A DNA stretch of 64,000 bases from Patagioenas fasciata (GCF_037038585.1 NC_092524.1:71572552-71636551), one strand, 5' to 3'. Positions 34,267 through 44,842 are shown, counted from the first letter of the stretch. Program-made: numbers and translations. The notes: generated by a model not told the origin, from the sequence alone.

Positions 34267-34730
34267 TGTAGGGACTGGAGGTGGGGCAAAGCGGGATGTC
34301 CTTGGCTCGCAGGCTGGGAAAATGGGACGTTCCACTAAATGGAGAAGGAGCTACTTGAGTAGCAGCACAAAATGACAGCGGGCGTGCTCAAGACATGAGG
34401 TCGAGGAGCCGACACCGGGGCAGGGGGCACCGGGCTGCAGGGGCACCGGGGACCCCTGGAGACCCTTGATGGACACTGGCATACCAGAGATGGACTGCCA
34501 GCGAAGGGTGGGGTTATGGAAAGAACTTCTGTTTAATGCACTAACTAAGCGGTAGAAGCAAATGAATGTGCAATAGGTGTATGTAAAGAATACCAAGAAG
34601 CGTGAATCACACGTACGCTCAAATACAGGGGCGATCCTCTGAGGGTGCGGTGCGCTGTATTGAAATTGCCCGCCGTTCAACACTTTCAGAACAGCGTTAG
34701 AGAGTCTTTTTTGCCGACTTTTTGGTATCT
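34267..34730 (+). mobile_element. Probable solo LTR (U1)
   Basis: Begins TGTAGGGACTGGAGG and ends in R-U5-like DNA (AACACTTTCAGAACAGCG, then GCCGACTTTTTGGTATC) that aligns with the LTR part lying before the primer-binding sites in B1 and B2. No primer site follows and no partner LTR is seen, so it reads as a solo LTR of the same or a related family. The 5' end is inferred from the TG and the loss of similarity. Confidence 0.5.
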
Positions 34731-35312
34731 CTCCGCGTCCCGTGGTTCCTCGCCGTGTCCCCGTGTCCCGCTCCCTGCCCGTGGTCGCGTTCCTCTCTGT
34801 CCCGTTGACCGTGCCGGGTTTTTTTCCTCCGTCTCCGCGCCGCTGCCGCCGCGCCGATTTGTTTCTTTCTGTGCCCTGTTCCTGGTGCTCTTCCGGCCTC
34901 TTTTCCTCTGTCCCCGCCGCTGCTTTGATCTCTGCCTTGTTTTTTCAGAGCCCTGTCCCTTTTTTCTCTTCTCGCTTTTGAAGAGAAGCTGCCAAGTTAA
35001 CGTATACTGCGAGGAAGTTATAGAAGGTGTACCCGTCATTAACCAGTTGACATGAGGTAAATGCTTTCTGACCGCCTGCACGATGAGGGGATATTTTTCA
35101 CCTTTTAGATCCGTCTGCACGACAAGAGGGAGATGGAAGATTAAGTAACACGTTGTTTAGAAGCTGAGAGCTTAGTTTATATTTGACTAATAATTAACAG
35201 ATGTATTGTCAGCGAGAAACTAAACAATTATAACTAACATCGTCAAATGAAATAAAGAACGTGGCTTAGCAGTGCTGCTGACTCTGCCGTCCCGTTTCTT
35301 TCCCCGTTTCAG

Positions 35313-35452
35313 CCGGTGAGCCAGCCGGAGGACCCGCTCCGTCCGGCCGCAGGGCCCGTGGAGCCGAGGACTCTCTTGGCGCACCCCGGGGATGTCTCTG
35401 GAGAGACTCCTCGTCTCGGTCGGATCGCCGCGGGGACGGACGAGGACCTCTG
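35313..35452 (+). other. Exon-like open segment (U1)
   Basis: Same 140-base segment as at 540-679, with TTTCAG before it and GTGAGA after it. The frame remains open through 46 codons despite substitutions among copies. Confidence 0.35.
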
Positions 35453-36023
35453 GTGAGAAGTCTTTCTTCTCTGAAATTTGGGACCGGTCACGTGCTCGCG
35501 AACTGTCCGTAAGTCGTGGTACGGAATTTCGGCAGGATAGCGTGGACGGGGTTGCGAGCACCTTAGAGGTATACAGTAGTTGCTGTGGAGTTGTTTGTGC
35601 GGCCAGCTTTTGGTGTTGGTTGTTCCCGTGCTCCGTTGTGGTGCAAAGCTGGCTCTGTATGTAGCTGTGAAGAGTACCGTAGTTCGGTTTAATTCTTGGA
35701 TGTGCCTTGGTTCTGACTATGCACTTGAACACCGAAAACTACAGCAGGAGCTGCTGTGGCTTTAACTTGCGAGGAGTGTGAGCGTTGTGGAGCCATCTGT
35801 GTTGCAGAGTGTCCTAATTGCGGTGCTGAGTGTTAGAGAGATTTGAGCTGGGTACCGGAATTGTTTTGTTTTGGAGACGGTGGGATAAACTTGGAGTACA
35901 ACTTGTGAGGGCGGTGTGTCGTGGGTAGGTTTGAGTATTATCTGTGGAGTACTGCTGTAGGTGTTAATAGTTATTTGCTCGTATTTGTTACAAGATGAGC
36001 CGTGTCGTTCCATGTGACGCGTA

Positions 36024-36190
36024 ATGGGAGGACGGCGTAGTAGCGGTATTCTGAAAAAGAGCCCGTTAGGGTATATTTTAGCTCACAGGAAAGAGATTGA
36101 GGAACCACCTGGTGATAATGTGAATAGAGCAACCTTGATGAAATCTTGTGAGCAGAGGCCATTGTATAAATTGGACAAGGAAGGAAAGGC
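36024..36190 (+). mobile_element. ERV gag matrix fossil (U1)
   Basis: Copy of the fossil at 1251; class II-like gag N-terminal region, truncated and broken. Confidence 0.5.
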
Positions 36191-36195
36191 TGTGC

Positions 36196-36462
36196 GCAAA
36201 GCGCGGTGCTGCACCCGGGCGCCCCAATGCCGTGCCGCAGCGCGCCTCAGTGCTGCCGCCCTGTGGCGAAACCCGGGTACTGCAGCGCACGGCCGGGGGC
36301 AGAGGCGCTGTTCGCCCCGCAGGGCTCGCAGCCAGGTATCTGTGTGTCAGTGCCCGTCCCCATTTGTGTAAAAACGACATCCCTCCCTCGGTGGCTCCTT
36401 AGAACGTTTAAAGATGTAAATATTGCTACCACTAACATTGTCGATCCGGCTTCTTTCCTCAG
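36196..36462 (+). repeat. Intra-unit duplication, first copy (U1)
   Basis: 267 bases nearly identical to 38354-38620 in the same unit. Includes a GCGGTGCTGCACCCGG motif and a CTCF-like site, and ends at the AG of a CTTTCCTCAG splice acceptor; the DNA beyond the AG differs between the two copies. Confidence 0.9.
36250..36284 (-). promoter_or_regulatory. Composite CTCF-like motif (U1)
   Basis: TGCAGTACC plus GCCACAGGGCGGCAGCAC on the minus strand. Equivalents: 44808-44842, 53383-53417 and 61958-61992. Confidence 0.55.
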
Positions 36463-36467
36463 TGTAA

Positions 36468-36957
36468 AGCAAAGGAGCGCGGTTTGTTGTTTCCTTTTAA
36501 AGGCGGCTGTTGGAAGCCGCGCGGGCAAAGGGCGTGGGGGTCCCGGCAGGGTGGCGAGAAGGCGAGTGAGGATGCAGAGCGGGCCAATCAGATCGCTCGG
36601 GAGGGCTGGAGGGGCGGAGCGCTGATAGGCGGGGAGAATGGCAATTGATGTGCGCAGGCAGCCAATCAGATTGCCAGAGGGGCGGGCGTTGAGGCCTCAG
36701 TACTGCGCATGCCCAAATTGCGCAGTCCTCAGTCAGGTGTGACCCTGTGGCGGGCACCTGGGCGCGGAGCGCGGGAAGGAGCATCCAATAGGAGGACGGC
36801 GCGCTGGGGTGAAAAGCAGCCAATCAGAGCGCACCGACTCAATCCTGTTTGAACAGCTGCCTCCCTGGCAAGCGCGTCCGTGGTGTCTCGGGGCGGGCAC
36901 CGGGAGTTAAGGGGGAAACGGGGGTCGAGGCGAGGGAGGGGAGGCTGAGGAGCGCTC
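36468..36957 (+). promoter_or_regulatory. CCAAT/GC-box promoter (U1)
   Basis: CCAAT boxes at 36584, 36662, 36784 and 36820 with GGGGCGG boxes, and an NRF1 half-palindrome TGCGCATGC at 36704-36712. It is a diverged relative of the B promoters, sharing CCAATCAGATTGCC and CATCCAATAGGAGGAC words. No TATA box. Polypyrimidine DNA follows (36958-37070). Confidence 0.7.
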
Positions 36958-37214
36958 ATTTTGGCCTCTCCTTCCCCTTGCCCTGCCTCTCCGTCCCTTT
37001 TGCCTCTCTCTCCCTCTCTCTGTGTCACCTTGTCTTGCTCCCTGTCCCTATCTTTCTCTGACAAGCTGACCTGCTCCTTGCCCTCCTTTTGTATGGAATC
37101 ACAGGCTCATTCTGCTTGGAGAAGACATGTGCAATTTTAGAATGACTTGACGGTTTAGAGAAACGGCCTGGAGGAGATCATTCCTTTGTCTTTTTTTGGT
37201 GTGTGTTTTTTGTG

Positions 37215-37260
37215 TTTTTTTTTTTTTTTCCCCACGTGGGGGAAAAAAAAAAAAAAAAAA
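37215..37260. repeat. T-tract/CACGTG/A-tract palindrome (U1)
   Basis: Fifteen Ts, CCCC, ACGT, GGGGG and eighteen As form an inverted repeat centred on a CACGTG E-box (37233-37238). The tract lengths differ in the other units. Confidence 0.9.
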
Positions 37261-37261
37261 G

Positions 37262-38336
37262 AGGCAAATTCAGTGCCTCTGCAGAGAAGCTGGCGACCAG
37301 TTTTAGTTAAGAACGCACACCCCGTTGGCGAACGGGTCCCGCGGCAGTTCCACGTGTTGCAGGTAAAAGAAGGAAGTTTGATCTGCCATAGAGGAACAGC
37401 CGCCTCTTTCCCTCCTTAGGGTCGAGCGTTGCCCTTGTCTTTGTTCACATGAATTTATGGGCACGCTGGAAATAGCCTTTAAGATTTATATGTAGAGTTT
37501 AATCTAAGTGGTAAGTGGCATGGGCATAGTTAATTTTTGAACACCTTGCTGCCAGTTGAAATGTAAGGGATGAAATGTGATGGGAAGTAATAAGTAAATT
37601 TGGGTTTGACTTCTAGGGTGTTTTTTTCCCCATTAGTGTAAATCAATGGCACCGTTGTCCTGTGGCTCAATCTTCGTTCTGTTCCGTGGAGTCTTCAATT
37701 TAGGATGTTCAGGTAAGAAAGTTTGTCCTTCCAAAGAATGACCAGCCATTGGTAGGACAGAGAGAGGCTTTTAAGTGCATGATCAGAATTTAAGCCAAAT
37801 TCCACTTGACGTTGCTGCTGTTGGTTTTGGCTTTCACTGGTTTCCCCACAGCTCCCTAGTGTTTGGGAGCTCGGAGTGGGCATTTTTTTCCCCCAGGGAG
37901 AGGCTATGCTTAAGAATGAATTTGTTTCCTTAGAGGAGTGAGAGTCCGTTTGTGTAACACAAAGAGAAACCCCAGCCTAGTCGAGTTCTGAGTGTGTGTC
38001 TGTGAGATGGCTGCTTTACTTTGATGAGTTCACACCTGTGCAGTTGTAATGCCAAAGAGCAATGCAAGATAGGAGGGTTTTTTCCGCTGTGGGGGGGGAT
38101 GCAGAAAACCAGAGCTAAGGTGCGGTTGCAGGCTTGGTGGTGTGGCGAGTGGGGCGCCGCTTCGGTGGGAGCTCGGGGTGAGGCCCAGCGGGTTCTGTGT
38201 CCTGTACGCGTGGCTTTCGTGCCGCGGCTCTCTGTGTGCGTTTTTGTTTTGTTGTGTTTGTTTTTTGTTTATTTTTCTGCGGGATTCCCGCGAAACGCGG
38301 CACAACCGCTCGGCCCGGGCTGCCGCGGCGGTCTCA
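37262..38336. other. Unit U1 interior, no recognisable gene
   Basis: Mixed DNA with pyrimidine-AG acceptor-like tracts but no convincing frame. The right part (38105-38330) resembles B1 6850-7085. Confidence 0.4.
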
Positions 38337-38442
38337 GTGCTGCCGTCCTGTGGGCAAAGCGCGGTGCTGCACCCGGGCGCCCCAATGCCGTGCCGCAGCG
38401 CGCCTCAGTGCTGCCGCCCTGTGGCGAAACTCGGGTACTGCA
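38337..38442 (-). promoter_or_regulatory. CTCF-like motif pair (U1)
   Basis: A degenerate site at 38337-38372 (core altered, GCACCGCGCTTTGCCC around it) is followed by a good composite site at 38408-38442 identical in design to 36250-36284. Equivalent good sites: 46983-47017 and 55558-55592. Confidence 0.5.
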
Positions 38443-38620
38443 GCGCACGGCCGGGGGCAGAGGCGCTGTTCGCCCCGCAGGGCTCGCGGCCAGGTATCTG
38501 TGTGTCAGTGTCCGTCCCCATTTGTGTAAAAACGACATCCCTGCCTCGGTGGCTCCTTAGAACGTTTAAAGATGTAAATATTTCTACCACTAACATTGTC
38601 GATCCGGCTTCTTTCCTCAG
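38354..38620 (+). repeat. Intra-unit duplication, second copy (U1)
   Basis: Counterpart of 36196-36462 at an offset of 2,158; ends at the same acceptor AG. Confidence 0.9.
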
Positions 38621-38767
38621 TGGATCCGTTTTGCAGTCGGTGGCCCACGATTGCTTGGAAACAGCAGAAGCTGTTCGCTCCGGCGGAGCGGATTGAAAGG
38701 ACCAGCCGCTGGAGGATGCTGAAGACTCCTGGGTCGCTGATGGAAGCAGCTTTGCATAAAGCAAGGG
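38621..38767 (+). other. Exon-like segment, 147 bases (U1)
   Basis: Follows CTTTCCTCAG and ends before a GTACGTG donor. One frame is open throughout (DPFCSRWPTIAWKQQKLF...), 49 codons. Equivalents at 47196-47342 and 55771-55917. Product unknown. Confidence 0.35.
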
Positions 38768-39141
38768 GTACGTGAACCTGGGCATGCAGTGACGACTGCC
38801 CAGCAGGTAATGGAAGCTAAACCTTTACCTCCAACGCCCGACAAAAATAACGCCAAGAAATGCCACTGAAAAAAACACAGTCAGGGAGGGTTTTTTTAAA
38901 ATTTCCTTTAGTTCCCCCCCCCTCTCCCCCGCCCTGCTGCGTTTAGTGCAGTGAATGACCCATTGGGAGATGACTGTGGATCTGGCTGTTGAAGGGTGTC
39001 TGAAGGAGAAGGAGATGTGTGTAGAGCAGGATTGGTTGTGGGGGTGAGTGTAACTGGTTTGGCTGTGGGGTTGTAAATTCTTTTTGGAGGCTTCCTAGTT
39101 TCTGGTGTCACCTGTGGGGTGAAGCGTCTTTCTGTGTGCAG

Positions 39142-39243
39142 GTTTGAAAGGTGCGACGTACGGAGCTCCATCATTTGCCACCAGAACTCCAAATCACAGA
39201 GACAACGTTGCTGTGCAGCTGCTAAGGACAGTGTGTGTCTCAG
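39142..39243 (+). other. Exon-like segment, 102 bases (U1)
   Basis: Lies between TTTCTGTGTGCAG and CAG/GTAGAG; one frame is open throughout (FERCDVRSSIICHQNSKSQ...). Equivalents at 47717-47818 and 56292-56393. Length is a multiple of three. Product unknown. Confidence 0.35.
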
Positions 39244-39624
39244 GTAGAGTAACGTCCTTTGTGCTCTGTGTGTGTGTTCCTCCCTTGAAACGAAGGCGCG
39301 CTGCCCGGAGTTTCACGTTCCGTGTGGTACCTGCTGGGCTGAGTCTCCTCCCTACGCTCGCCCGTTTTAGCCACGTCTCTGCTCCAGCCCAGTTCGGGAG
39401 CAGAGTGGGTCATCACTGACTGCAGGGCGGTTGCACCTTCTTCAAGCTGCTAACACAGGAGGATGAATTTGGCTTTCTGCTCACATCACACATTCAGATA
39501 CTGGGCAAGTTGTGTATCTCCTTCAAAAAAGAAACACTGTCAAGGGGCTGACAGAGCGTGAGTTTCACAACACAACAAACCAACTCTGCTAGGCTTACAT
39601 CGTTTTGGTAGTGCATAGCATGTT
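39244..39624. other. Spacer before the NPFFR2-like exon
   Basis: Would hold the 3' untranslated part of the minus-strand receptor exon; no polyadenylation signal was firmly identified, and no other feature is seen. Confidence 0.4.
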
Positions 39625-40465
39625 TCACTTAATCCCGTCATTGCAGGTGTCTTCTAGAGCCTCCATTGTCAAATCTTGCTGGTTATTCACCCAATTTCCT
39701 TTCCTAACTGTCTTCCCTTTTCCCTTAGGGTTTTGAGAAGCTTGGTCCTGGGGTGTCTGGGGGTTGCCAGCTGACAAAATGACATTGCTGTGGCCTTGCT
39801 GAGAACAGGTGTCCCTGTGAGCCACCTCCCGGGAGCAGAGCTGAAGTTGAAAGGCGGCTTGAAAGCCCCGGTGAGAGTTTTCGTTAAAGAAACCGGAGAT
39901 GATGGGGTTGACGCTGCTATTGAAAAAGGCCAGCCGGTGAGCAAAGGGATAGATATAAATGTGAAAGAAGTGCGACTGGACATCTGAAAGGTTGACATAG
40001 TCAGAAAGCATCATCAGAGTCCACAAGGGAAGCCAGGAGAGGGTGAAAAGCAAAACCACAATAATGAGCATTTTGATTACTCTTTGTTTCTTCTTTGACG
40101 TGCTGTGCCATCGCTCCTGGCTGTGCTTTCCCACCGTGGGCATCGCAGTGTTGAAGAGAGCAATGCTTATCCTGGCGTACATGATAACAGTGAGCGACAG
40201 GGGAGCCAGATAGATGTTCGCAAAGAGAACTGTTGTGTAGATCTTTCTCATTCCTGGGTCAGGCCAGTCCTCTCGGCACCAGTATACGGGGCGGGTTTCG
40301 TTGCCGTAGCCGAGGATCACCCTGAAATGTTTCTCTTCTTGTACGTGCAGCATGACGGCAGAAGGACACGTGATTGCGATGGCCAGAATCCAAGTGACGG
40401 CTATGATGATGAGTGCAGTTGAAACGGTCAGCTTCTGCTCGAACGGATGAACGATGCAGCGAAAC
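39625..40465 (-). CDS. NPFFR2: NPFFR2-like terminal coding exon (U1)
   Basis: Encodes the second half of a rhodopsin-family receptor closest, from memory, to neuropeptide FF receptor 2: [37 protein letters not shown] and [15 protein letters not shown] are hallmark stretches. Counting from an upstream in-frame ATG at 40536, Phe25 starts the exon; TM4 is about 40-62, Cys87 is the conserved loop cysteine, TM5 about 101-123, TM6 about 154-178 and TM7 about 190-214. The exon start is set by TTTGCTGCAG/G on the minus strand, the same break as expected in the (D/E)R-F motif of the family. The frame is intact to a TGA/TAA-type stop at 39625. Oddities: NPxxY is NPIIS (Ser214), the usual Trp after PFAH is Arg201, and FNENFRRGF has become FNENSHRGF. 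Exons for TM1-3 are not in the unit, so it is an orphan exon or pseudogene unless spliced to distant exons. Confidence 0.85.
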
Positions 40466-40556
40466 CTGCAGCAAAGATATCCGGCGACATACGTAGAGAA
40501 GCTGTTTAAGGAACGCTCACTCAAACAGGCAAGCATACGTTCGCTTCTTCAATTGC

Positions 40557-41165
40557 ATGCTTTTTAAACAGATTAAACATGATACTCCAGTTGTTGGAAG
40601 CTGTGCTGTTGCTGGAAAAGTTACCATCGTGCATTGCAAAGGGCCTCAGAAGGGAAACACTGATCAGGAAACTGGAAATAAGTTAGCAGATGCCAGTGTG
40701 AAACCAGCCACCGAAAGGACAGAGACCGATACAAAAGCCGCACCTCTGATCCCAGGTGGCTGTCTCCTCCAGCCAACATCAGGAAACCGCAACAAAGAGG
40801 ATAAGAAATTAATAGGAGATTTATAGCCGAATTAGAATTAGGGTCCAAAGAAGCTGTCACTGGTGATGGGAGAGCAGTGGTACCTCGCAGCGCAAGGAGC
40901 TGATGCGCTCTGTTACGATTAGGTGAAAAGGTAAGAGTGAATTTATAAACTGTTTGCGAAGGAGTGACCCAGCAATGTGAAATGTGTCTAGAAAACCATC
41001 ATCTTAATACTGTATACAGGGTATAAATAAGAACAATTGGACGAGGGAAATGTCCCAGGACAACACTGGCAAATAGGGTTCTCCAAGCTGCCTAGAAAAG
41101 AGGGGTATGGCTATTGGGTGGCACTCACAGCAGCTCCCTTCTCAGGTTGGCCAGGAGCATTCCCG
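40557..41165 (+). mobile_element. Class I ERV pol fossil: RNase H end and integrase (U1)
   Basis: Plus-strand translation shows a gammaretrovirus-like RNase H end (KVTIVHCKGPQKGN then GNKLAD) followed by integrase motifs: a CEMC zinc-finger end, then PGQHWQIGFSKLPRKEGYGY and FSGWPGAFPC. It is truncated at both ends and broken. It lies back to back with the NPFFR2-like exon, starting only about 90 bases upstream of that exon's splice acceptor and on the opposite strand. Confidence 0.85.
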
Positions 41166-41950
41166 TGCCGGGGGGCGGCTGCCGGCCTGTGGGCCGGGGG
41201 CTGCGGCTGTTTGGGGCGCTGCCCCCGCTTTGTTTTCCTAGGGGAGCCCCCCCCTGCTTTTTGGGGGTTGTGGTACGTGCACGTGTAAATGACACAATGA
41301 GAGTAAATGACACAATGAGCTGCCTGTCGGGGCCGTTTCCCTCGTGTCGCGTGACGGTGTCACTTGTGGCGCCCCAGCGTGAGCAGGGGCCGGCGATGCG
41401 GGTGGGGGATGCGGGGGTCAAAAGGGAGTCCCCCTGAAAAGAGGGGGTCACAGTCCCAACGTGCCTGAAAATTCCCGGGGGAGGAGAACACGTGTTCGAC
41501 CTGTAAACACGAGTGTGGGAATTGCAAACAGAGAAATCTGTCCTTGGTATTTATATATTGCAGGATGGCATTCACGTGTCTATCAAATGCTTTTATATCA
41601 ACGCCCTTTTCTACTCTATTATATAAAGGATTTTTAGAATGTAAAAAATTCCTGTTGATGGTTTTAAAAATACCAATATCTTGTCTATATGTAAATTAAA
41701 AAATGAAGGACTTTTTAAAATGAGAAAAAATTATATAGAAAGCAATTTAAAATAGAGAAAAGTGTGAGTAGGTAGAGCTACCTGTAGTGACTGTGCGTTA
41801 CATAATCTAAACGGATATTAAATATCATCTCTATGTATTCACTCATACCCGTGTACGTATTTTTTTAATAAGTGCAAATAGATATCTCCGTCTAAACCTA
41901 TGTAATTGTAAATATGTCAAAATCTGTAGATCTGGAAAGATCCTGAAGCA
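41166..41950. other. Unit U1 end: GC-rich then AT-rich, no gene
   Basis: GC-rich DNA to about 41470 includes a direct repeat of GTAAATGACACAATGAG (41286-41320). From 41540 the DNA is AT-rich and ends at the unit boundary. A TATAAATA word (41022-41029) just upstream lies inside the ERV fossil and is not taken as a promoter. Confidence 0.45.
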
Positions 41951-42824
41951 ATGCGGGGCTGTGGGCCCGACGTCCGCTTCCTGCGGCGGGCGAGAGAGCG
42001 AGCCCCTCTCTCCGGGTGGCGAAGGCTCCCTCTGCGCGGCGTGCGGCGGGCCGGGGGCCAACGTGCGCGGCAGGGTCCGTGCGCGTATCCTGGAGCGGGA
42101 CAGCTGCCTGGCGAGCGAGCCAGCGAGGCTCCATGTCCCCGAAGCCTCGTCTCGTAGGAGCCCTGACACCCCACCGTGTTCTCCTAGGCTGAGGACGGCC
42201 GAGCGCCCCGAGTTACCGGAGAGGAAGGGAGGAGAGAAGGAGACGGGAGCGTCTGAGCTGTTAGAAGCCTCCTGGCAGCCACCGAAAGCGAGAGCCGCTG
42301 TGAGTCCCTGGCCCTCGGGGCCTCGTCCCCGGCTTGTGTGTCCTGGTGCCTCCCTGCCCCTCCGTCTCCTTTTTCCCCACGCTTTCTCTGGCCCGTTCTT
42401 TTCCCTGCCATTAGTTTCCTCTCTGTGTCTGTATGTGCTGCTCTGTCTCTTTCCTTCCTCCCTCCCTTCGCCGTCTCTCTCTCTGTGCCTTTGTCGTGCT
42501 CGGCGTTGCCGGCTTTCTTCATTCCGTACGGCACTGTTCCCGTCCTCGTTCGCGTTCTGAGCCTTTGTCCCGCCCCGTTTTTTTTCTCTCTTTTTATTTT
42601 CTTTTTTCCTGTCCTCCGTCTCTCCGCGGGGCTCCTCATTCCTCTCTTTCTTCCTCCAAGCCCCTGTGTTCCCCGCGGTCTCTCGCTCTGCCATCGTTTT
42701 TGCCTGTTGCCCTCTCTCTTGCTTCCCGTTGATAGGAGGAACAAAAATCTTGTAGAAAGCCCTTGGCATAAGGCAGCAAGACCAGGCCTAACGGAACAGA
42801 AACCTAACAGAGAAACACTAGCTC

Positions 42825-43288
42825 TGTAGGGACTGGAGGTGGGGCAAAGCGGGATGTCCTTGGCTCGCAGGCTGGGAAAATGGGACGTTCCACTAAATGG
42901 AGAAGGAGCTACTTGAGTAGCAGCACAAAATGACAGCGGGCGTGCTCAAGAAATGAGGTCGAGGAGCCGACACCGGGGCAGGGGGCACCGGGCTCCAGGG
43001 GCACCGGGGACTGCTGGAGACTCTTGATGGACACTGGCATACCAGAGATGGACTGCCAGCGAAGGGTGGGGTTATGGAAAGAACTTCTGTTTAATGCACT
43101 AACTAAGCGGTAGAAGCAAATGAATATGCAATAGGTGTATGTAAAGAATACCAAGAAGCGTGAATCACACGTACGCTCAAATACAGGGGCCATCCTCTGA
43201 GCGTGCGGTGCGCTGTATTGAAATTGCCCGCCGTTTAACACTTTCAGAACAGCGTTAGAGAGTCTTTTTTGCCGACTTTTTGGTATCT
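42825..43288 (+). mobile_element. Probable solo LTR (U2)
   Basis: Copy of 34267-34730. Confidence 0.5.
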
Positions 43289-43870
43289 CTCCGCGTCCCG
43301 TGGTTCCTCGCCGTGTCCCCGTGTCCCGCTCCCTGCCCGTGGTCGCGTTCCTCTCTGTCCCGTTGACCGTGCCGGGTTTTTTTCCTCCGTCTCCGCGCCG
43401 CTGCCGCCGCACCGATTTGTTTCTTTCTGTGCCCTGTTCCTGGTGCTCTTCCGGCCTCTTTTCCTCTGTCCCCGCCGCTGCTTTGATCTCTGCCTTGTTT
43501 TTTCAGAGCCCTGTCCCTTTTCTCTCTTCTCGCTTTTGAAGAGAAGCTGCCAAGTTAACGTATACTGCGATGAAGTTATAGAAGGTGTACCCGTCATTAA
43601 CCAGTTGACATGAGGTAAATGCTTTCTGACCGCCTGCACGATGAGGGGATATTTTTCACCTTTTAGATCCGTCTGCACGACAAGAGGGAGATGGAAGATT
43701 AAGTAACACGTTGTTTAGAAGCTGAGAGCTTAGTTTATATTTGACTAATAATTAACAGATGTATTGTCAGCGAGAAACTAAACGATTATAACTAACATCG
43801 TCAAATGAAATAAAGAACGTGGCTTAGCAGTGCTGCTGACTCTGCCGTCCCGTTTCTTTCCCCGTTGCAG

Positions 43871-44010
43871 CCGGTGAGCCAGCCGGAGGACCCGCTCTGT
43901 CCGGCCGCAGGGCCCGTGGAGCCGAGGACTCTCTTGGCGCACCCCGGGGATGTCTCTGGAGAGACTCCTCGTCTCGGTCGGATCGCCGCGGGGACGGACG
44001 AGGACCTCTG
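43871..44010 (+). other. Exon-like open segment (U2)
   Basis: Copy of 540-679; the acceptor here reads CCCGTTGCAG rather than CCCGTTTCAG, still a valid acceptor. Confidence 0.35.
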
Positions 44011-44581
44011 GTGAGAAGTGTTTCTTCTCTGAAATTTGGGACCGGTCACGTGCTCGCGAACTGTCCGTAAGTCGTGGTACGGAATTTCGGCAGGATAGCG
44101 TGGACGGGGTTGCGAGCACCTTAGAGGTATACAGTAGTTGCTGTGGAGTTGTTTGTGCGGCCAGCTTTTGGTGTTGGTTGTTCCCGTGCTCCGTTGTGGT
44201 GCAAAGCTGGCTCTGTATGTAGCCGTGAAGTGTACTGTAGTTGGGTTTAATTCTTGGATGTGCCTTGGTTCTGACTATGCACTTGAACACCGAAAACTAC
44301 AGCAGGAGCTGCTGTGGCTTTAACTTGCAAGGAGTGTGAGCGTTGTGGAGCCATCTGTGTTGCAGAGTGTCCTAATTGCGGTGCTGAGTGTTAGAGAGAT
44401 TTGAGCTGGGTACCGGAATTGTTTTGTTTTGGAGACGGTGGGATAAACTTGGAGTACAACTTGTGAGGGCGGTGTGTCGTGGGTAGGTTTGAGTATTATC
44501 TGTGGAGTACTGCTGTAGGTGTTAATAGTTATTTGCTCGTATTTGTTACAAGATGAGCCGTGTCGTTCCGTGTGACGCGTA

Positions 44582-44750
44582 ATGGGAGGACGGCGTAGTA
44601 GCGGTATTCTGAAAAAGAGCCCGTTCGGGTGTATTTTAGCTCACAGGAAAGAGATTGAGGAACCACCTGGTGATAATGTGAATAGAGCAACCTTGATGAA
44701 ATCTTGTGAGCAGAGGCCATTGTATAAATTGGACAAGGAAGGAAAGGCTG
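44582..44750 (+). mobile_element. ERV gag matrix fossil (U2)
   Basis: Copy of the truncated class II-like gag fossil at 1251. Confidence 0.5.
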
Positions 44751-44807
44751 TGCGCAAAGCGCGGTGCTGCACCCGGGCGCCCCAATGCCGTGCCGCAGCG
44801 CGCCTCA

Positions 44808-44842
44808 GTGCTGCCGCCCTGTGGCGAAACTCGGGTACTGCA
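44808..44842 (-). promoter_or_regulatory. Composite CTCF-like motif (U2)
   Basis: Copy of 36250-36284. Confidence 0.55.

Larger units (their letters stand above)
33387..41950 (+). repeat. Macrosatellite unit U1 (8,564 bp)
   Basis: First complete unit of the array. It matches U2 at an offset of 8,564 at its start and 8,558 through its middle, settling to 8,575 after the T/A palindrome, where U1 has shorter homopolymer runs. The start is placed at an ATGCGGGGC word where B2/U1 similarity to U2 begins (41951). U1 carries every element listed for the unit, including an NPFFR2-like exon. Confidence 0.96.

Noticed and set aside
41022-41029. TATAAATA as a TATA box
   Set aside because: It lies within the class I pol fossil and no start-site context was seen.
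41843-42769. A 308-codon minus-strand frame repeated in U2-U4
   Set aside because: It spans the unit boundary, exon-like DNA and the polypyrimidine complement; the Arg/Glu/Lys-rich content follows base composition, and identity among copies only reflects recent duplication.
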